Part shown: positions 8,690 through 18,700 of the stretch, in pieces
How the letters are laid out: each line of letters opens with the position of its first letter
Numbering within the stretch: position 1 is the stretch's first letter
DNA from: Propionibacteriaceae bacterium
GTDB lineage: Bacteria > Actinomycetota > Actinomycetes > Propionibacteriales > Propionibacteriaceae
Reading direction: 5' to 3'
Assembly (NCBI GenBank): GCA_027492675.1
Contig: JAPUEI010000029.1
Location: 1 to 64,000, forward strand
Length of the DNA stretch: 64,000 bases
The notes under the pieces: model-generated
What the model was told of the DNA's origin: nothing
Databases searched by the model: none
Seen by the model: only the letters and a program-made list of their open reading frames with translations
Translations under genes and position numbers: made by a program

Positions 8690-9229
8690 GTGTCCGTTCG
8701 CGACGTGTTCCGCATGCTGCGGACACCAGTGACGCTCGCCGTGCTGCTGGTTGTGCTCGGGTACGGGGCGTGGTGGGGCTACAAGTCGGTCCTGACCGTC
8801 CCGGTGAGCACCGCCAACGCATGCGTGTCGCAGACGTTGAGCCAGCTGCTCCCCGCCCAGGTGACCGTACGGATCCTCAACGGCGGCGACGCCAAGGGCC
8901 TGGCCACCGATGTGGCGAAGGCGCTCAAGGCCCGCGGCTACAAGGTGTCCGCGGTCGGCAACACCGACGAGGCCGTGACGACCCCGGTCATCGTGGGCGC
9001 GAGCGTCGACTCCCCCGCCGTGAAGCTCGTGGCCGGCAACTTCACGGGAGCCACGCTGCGCGCCGACAACCGCATCGACGGCACGGTGGACGTGCTGATC
9101 GGCACGAAGTCGCCGGACCTGATGCCGGCGTCGGGCTACCCGTCGGCGATCGAGATCCCGAACGGCAGCGCCTGCCTGCCGCGGGTCACGTCGACGCCCT
9201 CGACCACGCCCTCGGCCACGAAGTCCTAG
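8690..9229 (+). CDS. LytR C-terminal domain protein
   Basis: A 179-residue membrane-anchored protein. A single transmembrane helix (about residues 14-32) is followed by an extracytoplasmic LytR_C domain (VTVRILNGGDAKGLATDVAKAL...GYKVSAVGN). That domain is found C-terminal to LytR-CpsA-Psr catalytic domains but occurs here alone. LytR_C proteins are linked to cell-envelope assembly; the exact role is unknown. The tail is Ser/Thr/Pro-rich. The start is the GTG at 8690 with a strong AGGAGG ribosome site six bases upstream. It is the second gene of a short operon with the 97-residue protein, and is convergent with the antiporter gene. Confidence 0.85.
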   Translation: MSVRDVFRMLRTPVTLAVLLVVLGYGAWWGYKSVLTVPVSTANACVSQTLSQLLPAQVTVRILNGGDAKGLATDVAKALKARGYKVSAVGNTDEAVTTPVIVGASVDSPAVKLVAGNFTGATLRADNRIDGTVDVLIGTKSPDLMPASGYPSAIEIPNGSACLPRVTSTPSTTPSATKS

Positions 9230-9248
9230 GGGCGCACACGGCGGGGCG

Positions 9249-10730
9249 CTAGTCCTCGACCCACCAGCCGGCCAGACGACCGTGCCGGTCGACGGCGCGT
9301 AGTCGGTCCTCGACGATCCCTCGCACAGCGGACGGCGTCACGACGAGCAGCTCGTCGCCCGCCCGGAGAGTGTCGCGGCCGTGGGGCGTGAACGTACGGT
9401 CGCCCCTGATCACGAGGCTGACCTGCGTGTTCGCGGGCAGGCGGAGCTCGCTCACGGAGACGCCGTGCATGTGGGACTCGTCGGTGACGCGCACCTGCAG
9501 CAGGTCGGCTTCCACCTCGTCCAGCGGCGCGACCTCGATGTCGACGTCCTGGGTGTCGGAGGCCAGCCCGAGTCTGCGGGCGACCCAGAGCAGCGACGGC
9601 GCGTTCAGCAAGGTGAGCACGATGACGCTGACGAACACGTAGTCGAACACCTCCGACGCGACGCCCAGCCCGGCGGCCAGCGGCACGGTCGTGAGGATGA
9701 TCGGTACGGCGCCGCGTAGCCCCGCCCACGACACGAACACCTGCTCGCGGAGCGGGACCTTGAAGGGGAGCAATGACAGCCACACGCTCAACGGCCGCGC
9801 CACGAAGGTGAGGAACAGGCCGCCGAGGGTGGCGAAGAGTATGACCTGGAGCGTGATCCGGTCCGGCACGGACAGCAGGCCGAGCATCACGAACAGCCCG
9901 ATCTGAGCGATCCAGCCGATCCCCTCAGCGAACGAGCGCGTGGCGTGCCGGTGGGGCAGCTTCGAGTTGCTGAGCACCACCGAGCACACGTACACCGCAG
10001 CGAAGCCCGAGACGTCGAGGATCGAGCCCAGCCCGTACGCCATCAGCGCCCAGCCCATCGACGCCAGCGGGTAGAGGCCGGGGGCCGGCAGGGCCAGGTT
10101 CCGCAGGAGCTTGCCGCCGAGCCAGCCGAAACCTCCGCCGAGAACCAGGCCGCCAATGAGCTGGCCGACGATGAAGAGGGCGGTCAGCGGGAGGTCGCTG
10201 TACGAGGTCTTGCCGACGGCCAGTGAGGTCGCCGCCAGCACCAGCAGCACGGTGGGCGCGTCATTGAACCCCGACTCCCCCTCGAGCATCGCCTTCACGC
10301 GCGGGGGAATCGGCGCTTTGCGGAGGATCGAGAAGACGGCCGCCGAGTCGGTCGGTGCCATGACGGCAGCCAGCAGTACGGCGACAGCGAGTGGGATGCC
10401 CAGCAGGTACAAGAAGCCGCTCATCAACGCGATCGTGACGCTGACGCCGATGGTGGCCAGCGCCAGCGCCGGACCGATCGCCGGTCGGATGTCGCGCCAC
10501 TTCGTCGCGAGGCCGCCATCCGCGAGGATCAGCGCGAGCGCGGCGAAACCGAGGTCGTGGGCCAGCGAGGCGTCGTTGAAGCTCGTCCCGTGCGACGGGA
10601 TGCCCAGCAGCACGCCGAGCCCGAGGAACAGCAGCAGCGCAGGGAGCCCGAGCCGGTCCCCGATCTTCGCCACGACGACGCCGATGAGGACGATCCCGGC
10701 CCCCACAAGGAGAAGGATGTCGATGCTCAT
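9249..10730 (-). CDS. K+/H+ antiporter, NhaP2/CvrA type
   Basis: A cation:proton antiporter (CPA1) of about 493 residues. Twelve or so membrane segments with the motifs VMAPTDSAAVFS and EGESGFNDAPTVLL fill residues 1-390. The C-terminal 100 residues form a cytoplasmic TrkA_C-type domain (LLQVRVTDESHMHGVSVSEL...RAGDELLVV). This layout is that of NhaP2/CvrA potassium-proton antiporters, which export K+ and affect volume and pH homeostasis. I choose the ATG at 10730 (GGGGGTGAGG just upstream); the in-frame GTG at 10736 is an alternative. Cation specificity is inferred from the family. Confidence 0.9.
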   Translation of the reverse strand: MSIDILLLVGAGIVLIGVVVAKIGDRLGLPALLLFLGLGVLLGIPSHGTSFNDASLAHDLGFAALALILADGGLATKWRDIRPAIGPALALATIGVSVTIALMSGFLYLLGIPLAVAVLLAAVMAPTDSAAVFSILRKAPIPPRVKAMLEGESGFNDAPTVLLVLAATSLAVGKTSYSDLPLTALFIVGQLIGGLVLGGGFGWLGGKLLRNLALPAPGLYPLASMGWALMAYGLGSILDVSGFAAVYVCSVVLSNSKLPHRHATRSFAEGIGWIAQIGLFVMLGLLSVPDRITLQVILFATLGGLFLTFVARPLSVWLSLLPFKVPLREQVFVSWAGLRGAVPIILTTVPLAAGLGVASEVFDYVFVSVIVLTLLNAPSLLWVARRLGLASDTQDVDIEVAPLDEVEADLLQVRVTDESHMHGVSVSELRLPANTQVSLVIRGDRTFTPHGRDTLRAGDELLVVTPSAVRGIVEDRLRAVDRHGRLAGWWVED

Positions 10731-10784
10731 CCTCACCCCCTACCGTCCGCGTGCCCTTAACCTAGCAAGCGAGCCGCGCGGCAC

Positions 10785-11726
10785 TCAGCCGGCATCAGAG
10801 CCTGGGACGCCCCGATCGCCGATCCGGGCGGACAGCCAGGCACGTCCCGACACGAGGATCTTCCGTGCGGCCTCCGTGTCCGGCGCGCTCGACTCGACAG
10901 CGTGTGGCACGCCGGGCACGACCTCCAGGGCCGTCTCGACGCCGGCCGACCTCAACCTCGTCACGTACTCGGTGTCCTCGTCGAAGAACAGCTCGATGTC
11001 GGAGGTGTACACCCATGTCGGCGGCATCCCGGTGAGGTCCGTACGACGGCTGGGCACGGCGTACGCGGGCGGTGCGGAGCGGTTCACGTCACGCAGGTAC
11101 GAGTTCCAGCCGAAGCGGTTCGCCCTGTTGTCCCACAGCAGGTGGCCGACGGAGTCGAGAGCCGTCTTGTCCGCGGTGCGGTCATCCAGCATGGGCGTCC
11201 ACAGCCACTGCGCCGCGACGGGCTGGTCCTCGTCGACCAGGCGCTGTACGAGCCCGGCCGCGAGTCCGCCGCCGGCGCTCTGGCCGCCCACGGCGATCCG
11301 GTTCCGGTCGAGCCCCCAGGCGGTCAGGTGGTCCAGGAACCAGAGCCAGCCGGTGTACACATCGTCGTGCGCGGCGGGGAAGGGGTGCTTGGGCGCCAGC
11401 CGGTACTCGACGGACACCACCGTGACGCCGAGCTGCCGTGCCGTCTCGCCGCAGAACCGGTCGTCCATCGCCGCGACCCCGGCCACGAGCCCACCGCCAT
11501 GGATCCAGTACAGACCCGCGCCCGACGGGTGCTCCGGTCGGTAGACGCGCACCCGGACATCGCGCTCTCGAATCTTCGTCAGCGTGACGCCGGGCGCCTT
11601 CTTCGCGGGAATCAGCAGCGGCGCCACTCCCATGAACGCCCGCACCCAGGGCTTCCCGACGTCAATGGCTCTGAGCCTGCGTGCCCGGCCGCGGATCTCC
11701 GGATCCATCCGCTCCGGGTCGATCAT
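10785..11726 (-). CDS. Alpha/beta hydrolase, hormone-sensitive-lipase family
   Basis: A 313-residue esterase of the HSL (family IV) type. The oxyanion-hole motif is WIHGGGLVAG, the nucleophile elbow is GGQSAGGGLAAG, and the acid and histidine are expected near FDEDTEYV and GVPHAVE. A conserved Trp/Pro-rich N-terminal cap region precedes them. It hydrolyses short-chain acyl esters in relatives; the native substrate is unknown. Its ATG overlaps the stop of the adenosine deaminase gene (ATGA), so the two are co-translated, although a functional link between nucleoside salvage and this esterase is not obvious. Confidence 0.88.
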   Translation of the reverse strand: MIDPERMDPEIRGRARRLRAIDVGKPWVRAFMGVAPLLIPAKKAPGVTLTKIRERDVRVRVYRPEHPSGAGLYWIHGGGLVAGVAAMDDRFCGETARQLGVTVVSVEYRLAPKHPFPAAHDDVYTGWLWFLDHLTAWGLDRNRIAVGGQSAGGGLAAGLVQRLVDEDQPVAAQWLWTPMLDDRTADKTALDSVGHLLWDNRANRFGWNSYLRDVNRSAPPAYAVPSRRTDLTGMPPTWVYTSDIELFFDEDTEYVTRLRSAGVETALEVVPGVPHAVESSAPDTEAARKILVSGRAWLSARIGDRGVPGSDAG

Positions 11727-12697
11727 GGCCGGGCCCAGGTGGCGCTGAGATCCTGCTTGACGTTGTCAGGAGCGAACGAGGCGGCGATGCTGTTCAGCGC
11801 GAGGGTGCGGACCTCGTCGTCGGTGAGCGCAAGCGCCGCCCGTACAGCACGCACGTTGTCGTCGAGGTAGCCACCGAAGTACGCAGGGTCGTCGGAGTTG
11901 ACCGTCACCTTGACGCCGCGTCTCAGCAGGTCGGCCAGCGGGTGCGCGGCCAGGTCGGGGACGCCCTTGAGCACCACGTTCGACAACGGGCAGACGGTCA
12001 GTGGCATCTGCTCGGCGACGAGCCTGTCGATCAGCGAGGGGTCGCCAGCAGCCCGGATGCCGTGGTCGACGCGCTCGACGTGCAGGGCGTCCAGCACGTC
12101 TCGCACATAGCTCGCGTCGCCCTCCTCGCCCGCATGGGCCACCGTGTGGAGCCCATCGGCCTGGGCGCGCGCGAACACCTCGGCGAACCGCGACGCGGGG
12201 TTGCCGACCTCGGTGGAGCACAGGCCGATGCCCAGGAGGGGTACGCCACTGGCCCGCGCCTGCTCGTACGCCTCCATCGCCGAGGCGGCCGGCAGGTGTC
12301 GCAACATCGTCACGATGAGGCCGGAGCTCACGCCGTGGCGCTCCTCGGAGCGGGCGAGTGCAGCATGGACGCCCGCGAGCGCCTCGTCCGCGGCGATCCC
12401 CCGACCGGTGTGGGCCTGCAGGTCGAAGAACACCTCGGCCCGTCGCACGCCGGCGCGCGCAGCCCGGGCCAGGTAGGCGTCGGTGAGGTCGGTGAAGTCC
12501 TGCGCGTGCCGCAGCACCGACATGTTCGCGTAGTAGAGGTCGAGGAAGTCCTGCAGGTCCGCGAACTCGTACAGACCCTTGAGCTCGGCAACCGACGCGT
12601 ACGGCAGATCGATGCCGTTCCTCTCCGCGATCGCGAAGATCAGCTCAGGCTCGAAGGTGCCCTCGAGGTGTACGTGAAGCTCTGCCCAGGCGCCCAT
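11723..12697 (-). CDS. add: Adenosine deaminase
   Basis: A 324-residue zinc amidohydrolase that deaminates adenosine or deoxyadenosine to inosine in purine salvage. Signature motifs are in order: ELHVHLEGT (metal-binding HxH), VAHAGEEG (His and catalytic Glu), VDHGIRA (His) and VNSDDPAYFG (SxxDDP metal-binding Asp). The overall length is slightly short but normal for actinobacterial members. Some family members act on adenine or other aminopurines, so specificity is tentative. The start is the ATG at 12697. It is the first gene of a two-gene unit, divergent from the PQ-loop gene. Confidence 0.9.
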   Translation of the reverse strand: MGAWAELHVHLEGTFEPELIFAIAERNGIDLPYASVAELKGLYEFADLQDFLDLYYANMSVLRHAQDFTDLTDAYLARAARAGVRRAEVFFDLQAHTGRGIAADEALAGVHAALARSEERHGVSSGLIVTMLRHLPAASAMEAYEQARASGVPLLGIGLCSTEVGNPASRFAEVFARAQADGLHTVAHAGEEGDASYVRDVLDALHVERVDHGIRAAGDPSLIDRLVAEQMPLTVCPLSNVVLKGVPDLAAHPLADLLRRGVKVTVNSDDPAYFGGYLDDNVRAVRAALALTDDEVRTLALNSIAASFAPDNVKQDLSATWARP

Positions 12698-12840
12698 GCG
12701 CCACCGTCCTCTCGCGTCGTGACCTCATTTCTAGCGGGTCTTCACACGTCGTGTCAGGCCGCGACCCAGTCACGACCGAACCGTCCGCGTGCGATAGAAC
12801 TAGATCGATTCATTTCGGGTGGACAAGGGGGGCACGACCG

Positions 12841-13491
12841 ATGACGGCCGTGGAGGTGCTGGGGTGGATCGCGACCGCCACGGGCATGACGTTGGCACTG
12901 CCGCAACTGGCTCGCCTGCTCCGCACACGCAACGTCGACGGGCTGTCGCTCATCGGCTGGCAGGCGGCGCTCGCGATCAACATCGGGTGGGCCATGCACG
13001 GCCTGCGCATCGGGCAGCTGCCCCAGCTGTTCGCCAGCGCGTTCGGGCTGCTCACCACGCTGCCGATCCTGTACCTGATGGCGACGGCGATGGGCCGGTC
13101 GTACGTGCCGACGCTGCTGCCCGGCCTCGCTCTGGGCGTTGCGATGGTGAGCGTCGACCAGTTCCTCGGCTCGGCGGCGTACGGCTGGTGCGCGATCGCC
13201 CCGGCGATGATCGCGCTCGGGGGGCAGAGCATCGAGTTGGTGAGGGCTCCCGACGTGTTCGGCATCTCCACGCCGTCGCTGTTGATGGGCACCGCGAACC
13301 AGGGGCTGTGGACGACCTGGTCGCTCCTCATCGGCGACCCCGGCTCGGTGATCTCCGCGCTCTGCGCCACCGTCCTGGTCGCGTTCAACCTCGTGTGGTT
13401 CGTGATGCGTCGCCTCGGCTTGAGGCCCTTCTTCCCGCACGCCGTGGTGCCCGTGCCGTGCCTGGTCGGCTCCGAGGGCGTCGACGCCTGA
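12841..13491 (+). CDS. PQ-loop / SWEET-type transporter
   Basis: A 216-residue membrane protein with about seven hydrophobic segments. It has a PQ-loop near the N-terminus (ALPQLARLLRTRNVDGLSLIGW) and a second repeat near the C-terminus (GISTPSLLMGTANQGLWTTW). Bacterial SemiSWEETs are single 3-helix units; this protein looks like a duplicated, seven-helix form as in eukaryotic SWEETs and cystinosin. It probably moves a small solute, possibly a sugar, across the plasma membrane, but the substrate is unknown. The start is the ATG at 12841 with an AAGGGGGG ribosome site. An upstream in-frame extension is possible but lacks a ribosome site. Confidence 0.75.
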   Translation: MTAVEVLGWIATATGMTLALPQLARLLRTRNVDGLSLIGWQAALAINIGWAMHGLRIGQLPQLFASAFGLLTTLPILYLMATAMGRSYVPTLLPGLALGVAMVSVDQFLGSAAYGWCAIAPAMIALGGQSIELVRAPDVFGISTPSLLMGTANQGLWTTWSLLIGDPGSVISALCATVLVAFNLVWFVMRRLGLRPFFPHAVVPVPCLVGSEGVDA

Positions 13492-13509
13492 ACCTCGGGC
13501 GGTCTGTGG

Positions 13510-14109
13510 CTAGTCGTCGAGCGGAACGAGCAGCAGCCGTTGGATCTCCGCGCGGAGGTCCGCCGCCATGTCGATGGCGTCCGGCTGCAGCAGCCACTGA
13601 ACCTGTAGCCCGTCCATGAGCGCGATGAGCGCGCGGGCCGCGTGGTCGACGTCGACATCGGGAGCGAGCAGCCCCGCCTCCTGGACCCGCTGCAGGGAGG
13701 CGGCGAAGGAGTCGTACGTGCGCTGGTAGCGCTGGACGAAGTACGCGTGCGCCGGGTGTCCGGGATCGCCGGACTCGGCCGACAGCACGGCGAAGAGGCC
13801 GACGATGTGGGGCACGGTCGCGTTGTGCTCGGCGAGGTCGACCAGGCGCCGCACCCCGCTGAGCGGCTCGTCGGTGGTGACGAAGCGCGCGTCGTTGTCG
13901 AGGTCGCGCTTGGCGAGCACCGCCTCGAGGAGAAGCTCCTTGCTGGCGAAGTGGTGGAGCAGGCCGGTACGGGAGATGCCGGCGTGGTCGGCGATCTCGA
14001 GGATGGTCGCGGTGCGGTAGCCGGTGCGGGCGAAGAGCTCGGTGGCCGCCTCGATGATCTGGTCGCGCCGCGCACGGCCGCGCGCGTAGCCGTTCGTACG
14101 TCCCGACAT
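13510..14109 (-). CDS. TetR/AcrR-family transcriptional regulator
   Basis: A 199-residue repressor. The N-terminal TetR helix-turn-helix is clear (RRDQIIEAATELFARTGY, then ILEIADHAGISRTGLLHHF). The C-terminal ligand domain includes a conserved WLLQPDAIDM stretch common in actinobacterial TetR proteins. The start is the ATG at 14109, fixed by a perfect AAGGAGG seven bases upstream. It is divergent from the MFS transporter gene at 14233, so the likely target is that transporter and itself. A small inverted repeat GTCGA-ATC-TCGAC at 14152-14164 in the shared 123-bp control region is a weak operator candidate. Confidence 0.9.
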   Translation of the reverse strand: MSGRTNGYARGRARRDQIIEAATELFARTGYRTATILEIADHAGISRTGLLHHFASKELLLEAVLAKRDLDNDARFVTTDEPLSGVRRLVDLAEHNATVPHIVGLFAVLSAESGDPGHPAHAYFVQRYQRTYDSFAASLQRVQEAGLLAPDVDVDHAARALIALMDGLQVQWLLQPDAIDMAADLRAEIQRLLLVPLDD

Positions 14110-14232
14110 CGAGCCTCCTTGGGGCCGGCACCACCGTATCGAACCCCCCGCGTCGAATCTCGACATCTCTGTACAAAAGTCTGCTAGCGTGGCCGCCGCC
14201 CGCGGGCGTCTCGGCGCGCAGACAGGGAGTGG

Positions 14233-15450
14233 ATGATGGCAACGGAGCTCGGACTCACGCCTCGACGCGTCGTGGCGGCGCGCAACGGAGACCTCCTGGT
14301 GTTCGCAGTGAACGGCTTCGCGTTGGCCTCCTGGATGTCCCGCATCCCGGACATCAAGCAGGCTCTCGACCTCACGCCGGGCCAGCTCAGCCTCCTGCTG
14401 CTCGCGGTCTCCGCCGGCTCGCTGATCGGGCTGCCGCTGGCGGGCAGGATCGCGCACCGGTACGGAGCGGCCCGGACCGTACGGCTCGGCATGCTGCTCG
14501 CGATGCCCGGCCAAGCCCTCGCGGCCGTCGCCGTACAGTTCACGCACTCTCCGTGGCTCGTCGTCCCTGGCCTGCTGTTCGTCGGTCTCGGCAACGGCAT
14601 CTGGGACGTCTCGCAGAACTTCGAGGGCACCCGCATCGAGACCGCGCTGGGCAAGGCGATCATGCCGTGGTTCCACGCGGCGTTCAGTGGGGGTACGGTC
14701 GCGGCCGCGCTCATCGGCGCGCTGCTCACGCAGCTGGGCGTGCCGATCCTGCTCCACATCGGCGTCGTCGTGGTGGTCGCTGCGGTCGCCGTCCTGTGGG
14801 GCACGGGGCAGTACCTACCGGCGCTCGACGAGGGCGTCGACGCGGACACCCACGCGGCCAGCCTCAAGGGTCAGCGCTCAGCATGGACCGAGCCCCGTAC
14901 CCTCCTCATCGGCACCATCGTTCTCGCCGCCGCGTTCGCCGAAGGCACCGCGAACGACTGGATGGCGGTCGCGTTCGTCGACGGCCATGCGGTGAGCAAG
15001 TCGCTCGGCGTGCTCGCGTTCGCCGTGTTCCTGATCTTCATGACCGCCGGCCGGATCCTCGGCACCGGGCTGCTCGACAAGTACGGGCGGGTGCTGGTCC
15101 TCCGCGTCCTGTTCGGCATGGCCATCGTGGGCTGCGCGCTCGTGGTGTTCGGACCGACGTGGCTGGCGTACATCGGTGCGGCCATCTGGGGCGTGGGCGC
15201 GAGCCTCGGCTTCCCGGTCGGCATGTCCGCGGCCGCCGACGACCCGGCCAGGGCCCCGCTGCGGCTCTCGGTCGTCACGACGATCGGCTACACGGCGTTC
15301 TTGGCGGGCCCCCCGCTCCTAGGCCTCCTGGGCGACCACTTCGGCGTACTGAAGGCCCTCACCGTCGTCGGCGCCATCTCCATCCTCGCCATGCTCCTGG
15401 TCCCGGTCGCCCGGCCCCTCCCGGCGCCAGCGCCGGCGCCCGAGGACTAG
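14233..15450 (+). CDS. Major facilitator superfamily transporter
   Basis: A 405-residue, 12-helix MFS permease. The N-terminal motif FALASWMSRIPDIKQALDLTPG and the following GLPLAGRIAHRYG resemble the bacterial FucP/YbjJ-like group of MFS proteins. The substrate is not known; divergent TetR control suggests an exporter or uptake system for the TetR ligand. The start is the ATG at 14233 with GGGAGTGG directly upstream; a second ATG follows at 14236. The gene ends one base before the 22-bp tandem repeat array. Confidence 0.88.
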   Translation: MMATELGLTPRRVVAARNGDLLVFAVNGFALASWMSRIPDIKQALDLTPGQLSLLLLAVSAGSLIGLPLAGRIAHRYGAARTVRLGMLLAMPGQALAAVAVQFTHSPWLVVPGLLFVGLGNGIWDVSQNFEGTRIETALGKAIMPWFHAAFSGGTVAAALIGALLTQLGVPILLHIGVVVVVAAVAVLWGTGQYLPALDEGVDADTHAASLKGQRSAWTEPRTLLIGTIVLAAAFAEGTANDWMAVAFVDGHAVSKSLGVLAFAVFLIFMTAGRILGTGLLDKYGRVLVLRVLFGMAIVGCALVVFGPTWLAYIGAAIWGVGASLGFPVGMSAAADDPARAPLRLSVVTTIGYTAFLAGPPLLGLLGDHFGVLKALTVVGAISILAMLLVPVARPLPAPAPAPED

Positions 15451-15738
15451 CCCTCGGGGAGAGGTCTCATACCCCTCAGGGAGAGGTCTCATACCCCTCA
15501 GGGAGAGGTCTCATACCCCTCGGGGAGAGGTCTCGTACCCCTCTCGGAGAGGAGTCCTAAACCTCTCCTCGACCCTGGGGGGCGCCAGGTCCTCGGGGAG
15601 AGGTCCCGTACCCCTCGGGGAGAGGTCTCGTAACCCTCTCGGAGAGGAGTCCTAAACCTCTCCTCGACCCTGGGGGGCGCCAGGTCCTCGGGGAGAGGTC
15701 CTATACCCCTCAGGGAGAGGTCTCGTACCCCTCAGCTT
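15451..15738. repeat. 22-bp tandem repeat array A with nested 95-bp duplication
   Basis: About nine full or partial copies of a 22-bp unit (consensus CCCTCGGGGAGAGGTCTCATAC) fill the gap between the convergent MFS and activase genes. Two units are expanded to about 52 bp by an insertion containing CTAAACCTCTCC and GGGGGGCGCCAGG. A 95-bp block holding one normal and one expanded unit is present twice (15516-15610 and 15611-15705) with only a few mismatches. The core CCTCTCGGAGAGG is an inverted repeat. The last partial unit contains the activase stop codon. A related array lies at 41733-41921. Confidence 0.92.
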
Positions 15739-18700
15739 CCGGCGGTCTCCCAGACGTCGACCGGGGAGACGGGGGCTGCCGCGTCCGACGCGTACAGCTC
15801 CTCGGCGGCCAGGCGGTTGTGGCGCTTGTGGGCAGTGGCGACCATGAGCTTGATGCGGTTGAGCTGGTTGGTCTCGCTGGCGCCCGGATCGTAGTCGACG
15901 CTCACGATGTTGGCGTCCGGGTGGCGGCGGCGTAGCTCGGCGAACATGCCCTTGCCGACCACGTGGTTCGGCAGGCACGCGAACGGCTGCGCGCAGACGA
16001 TGTTCGGCGCCCCCAGCTCGATGAGCTCGACCATCTCGGCGGTCAGCAGCCAGCCCTCGCCGGCACGCGTGCCGATCGAGATCACGCCGTCGGCCTTCTT
16101 GGCGAGGTCCTTCATCTTCGGCGGTACGTCGAACTTGCCCGTCGCGGCCAGCGCCGAGGCGACGGGCGCCTGGTACTTCTCGATGAGCCACGTCACGAAC
16201 TTCTTCACGTGGTGCGAGGTCTTGCCGATGCCCATCGTGTCGTACTGGTACTGCGATGAGTACAGCGGCATGAGGAAGAACTGCAGGATGCCCGGCAGTA
16301 CGGCCTCGCAGCCCTCACCTTCGACGACGTCGACGACGTGGTTGTTGGCGTCCGGGTGGAACTTCACGAGGATCTCGCCGACGATCCCGACCCGTGGCTT
16401 CCTCGGTACGTCGAGCAGCTGCAGCTCGTTGAACTCCCGCACGATCGACTTCACCAGCCGCGTGTAACCGAGGTGGCGGCCCAGCGTGGCCGAGTAGCCG
16501 CCGTACTGCAGGAACTCCTGACAGACCTTGTCCCACTTCGCGTACAGGGCCATGACGCTGCCCGGCACCGCCTCGTACGGCCGTGTCCTGAGCACCACGG
16601 TCTGCAGCAGGTCGCCCAGTACGAACGACTGCAATGCGGGGTGGATGAGCCCCGGCGTGAGCTTGAAGCCAGGGTTCCTCTCGAGCCCCTGCACGCTGAT
16701 CGCCAGCACGGGCACCTGCGGGTAGCCGGCATCCGCGAGCGCCTTGCGCAGCAGCGCCACGTAGTTCGTCGCCCGGCACATGCCGCCGGTCTGGGAGATC
16801 GCCACCGAGATCCGGTCGGGGTCGGCCTCGCCGCTCTTGATCTTGTTGACCAGCTGCCCGACGACCATGATCGCGGGGAAGCAGGCGTCGTTGTTGACGT
16901 ACTTGAGCCCGAGCTCGACGTCGGTCTGGCTCGCGTGCTCGAGCAGCTGCACGTTGATGCCGACCTTGCGCAGCACCGGGATGAGCAGCCGGAAGTGCAT
17001 CGGCGCCATCTGCGGCGCGTACACCGTGTGCGTGTCGCGCGCGTTCTCGTCGAACAGCTTGCGCTCGAGCAGCGGCCCGTACGTCGCCACCGTCGCCGAC
17101 GCGCGCCGTTCCGCGGACGCCGCCTTCATCGACCGCAGCCGGATCGTCGCCGCGCCGAGGTTCGAGACCTCGTCGATCTTGAGCAGCGTGTACATGTCGT
17201 TCGCGCGCTCGAGGATCTCCGCGACCTGGTCGGTGGTGATCGCGTCGACGCCGCAGCCGAAGGAGTTGAGCTGTACGAGCTGGAGCTCAGGGGTACGGGA
17301 GACGATCGAGGCGCTCTCGTACAACCGGGTGTGGTACGCCCACTGGTCGCGCACGCGGATCGGGCGCTCAAGGTGGGACTCACCGGCCGGGTCCACGATC
17401 GAGTCCTCGGTGAGCACCGCCATGCCGAGCGAGTTGATGATGCTCGGGATGCCGTGGTGGACCTCGGGATCGATGTGGTAGGGCCGCCCCGCCAGCACGA
17501 TGCCCTTGACGCCGTGCTCGGCCATGTACGCGAGCGCACGCTGCCCCTCGGCGCGGACATCGGCCTTGACCTTCGCGTCCTCCTCGTAGCCGGCCTGTAC
17601 GGCGGCGGTCGCCTCAGCCGGGGTGACGTTCCAGTCGGCGAACACCTCGACCAGGCGCGACGCGAGCTTCTCGGGGTTGTCGAGGTTGAGCAGCGGCGAG
17701 ATGAACCTCACCGACGGGTCCTGCAACCGCGGCAGGTTGCGCTCCAGCACCTGCGGGTAGAACGCGACGACCGGGCAGTTGAAGTTGTTGTCGGCGCCCT
17801 CGAACTCCTTGGCCTCGAACGGCACCAGGGGGTAGAAGATCGTGCGGATGCCCTTGTCGAGCAGGTGTTCGATGTGGCCGTGCGCAAGCTTCGCCGGGTA
17901 GCAGACGTTCTCGCTGGGGATCGACTCCATGCCCTGCTCGAAGACCTCGTGGCTCGAACGGCCCGACGGGATCACCCGGAACCCGAGCGAGGTCAGGATC
18001 GTGAACCAGAGCGGGTAGTTCTCGTACATGTTGAGCACCCGCGGGATGCCGATCTCCCCGCGCGTGGCCGCCGCGTCGGTGAGGCGCCGGTAGCCGAACA
18101 GCCGCGTGTACTTGTAGTCGAACAGGTTCGGCAGCTCTGACTTCGGCGGCACCTTCTCGGTGCTCGCGCCGCGCTCGCAGCGGTTGCCGGAGACGTGCCG
18201 TGAGCCGTCGCCGAAGCGCGAGATCGTCAGCTGGCAGTGGTTCTGGCACAGCCGGCAGGTGTCGAGCGCGGTGTCGATCTGGAAGTCGTCGAGCTCGTCC
18301 GGCCCGAGCGCCGACGTGCGCTCGCCCTCGACCCAGTGGCGCTGGGCGGTGAGCGCCGCGCCGTACGCCCCCATCAGGCCCGCGATGTCCGGGCGGATGA
18401 CGGTGGCGCCGGTCTGCAGTTCGAAGGCCCGCAGCACGGCGTCGTTGAGGAACGTGCCGCCCTGGACGACGACCTTCTCGCCGAGCTGCGACGCGTCGCG
18501 CAGCTTGATGACCTTGTAGAGAGCGTTGCGGACGACCGAGTACGAGAGGCCCGCGGCGATGTCGCCGACCGACGCCCCCTCGCGCTGGGCCTGCTTCACC
18601 GAGCTGTTCATGAACACCGTGCAGCGCGTGCCGAGGTCGACCGGATCCCCCGAGGAGAGCGCGTTGGAGGCGAACGTCTGTACGTCGGTGCCCATCGACG

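Noticed and set aside
15451-15738. The tandem arrays as CRISPR
   Set aside because: Units are contiguous at 22 bp with no unique spacers, and no cas genes are present.
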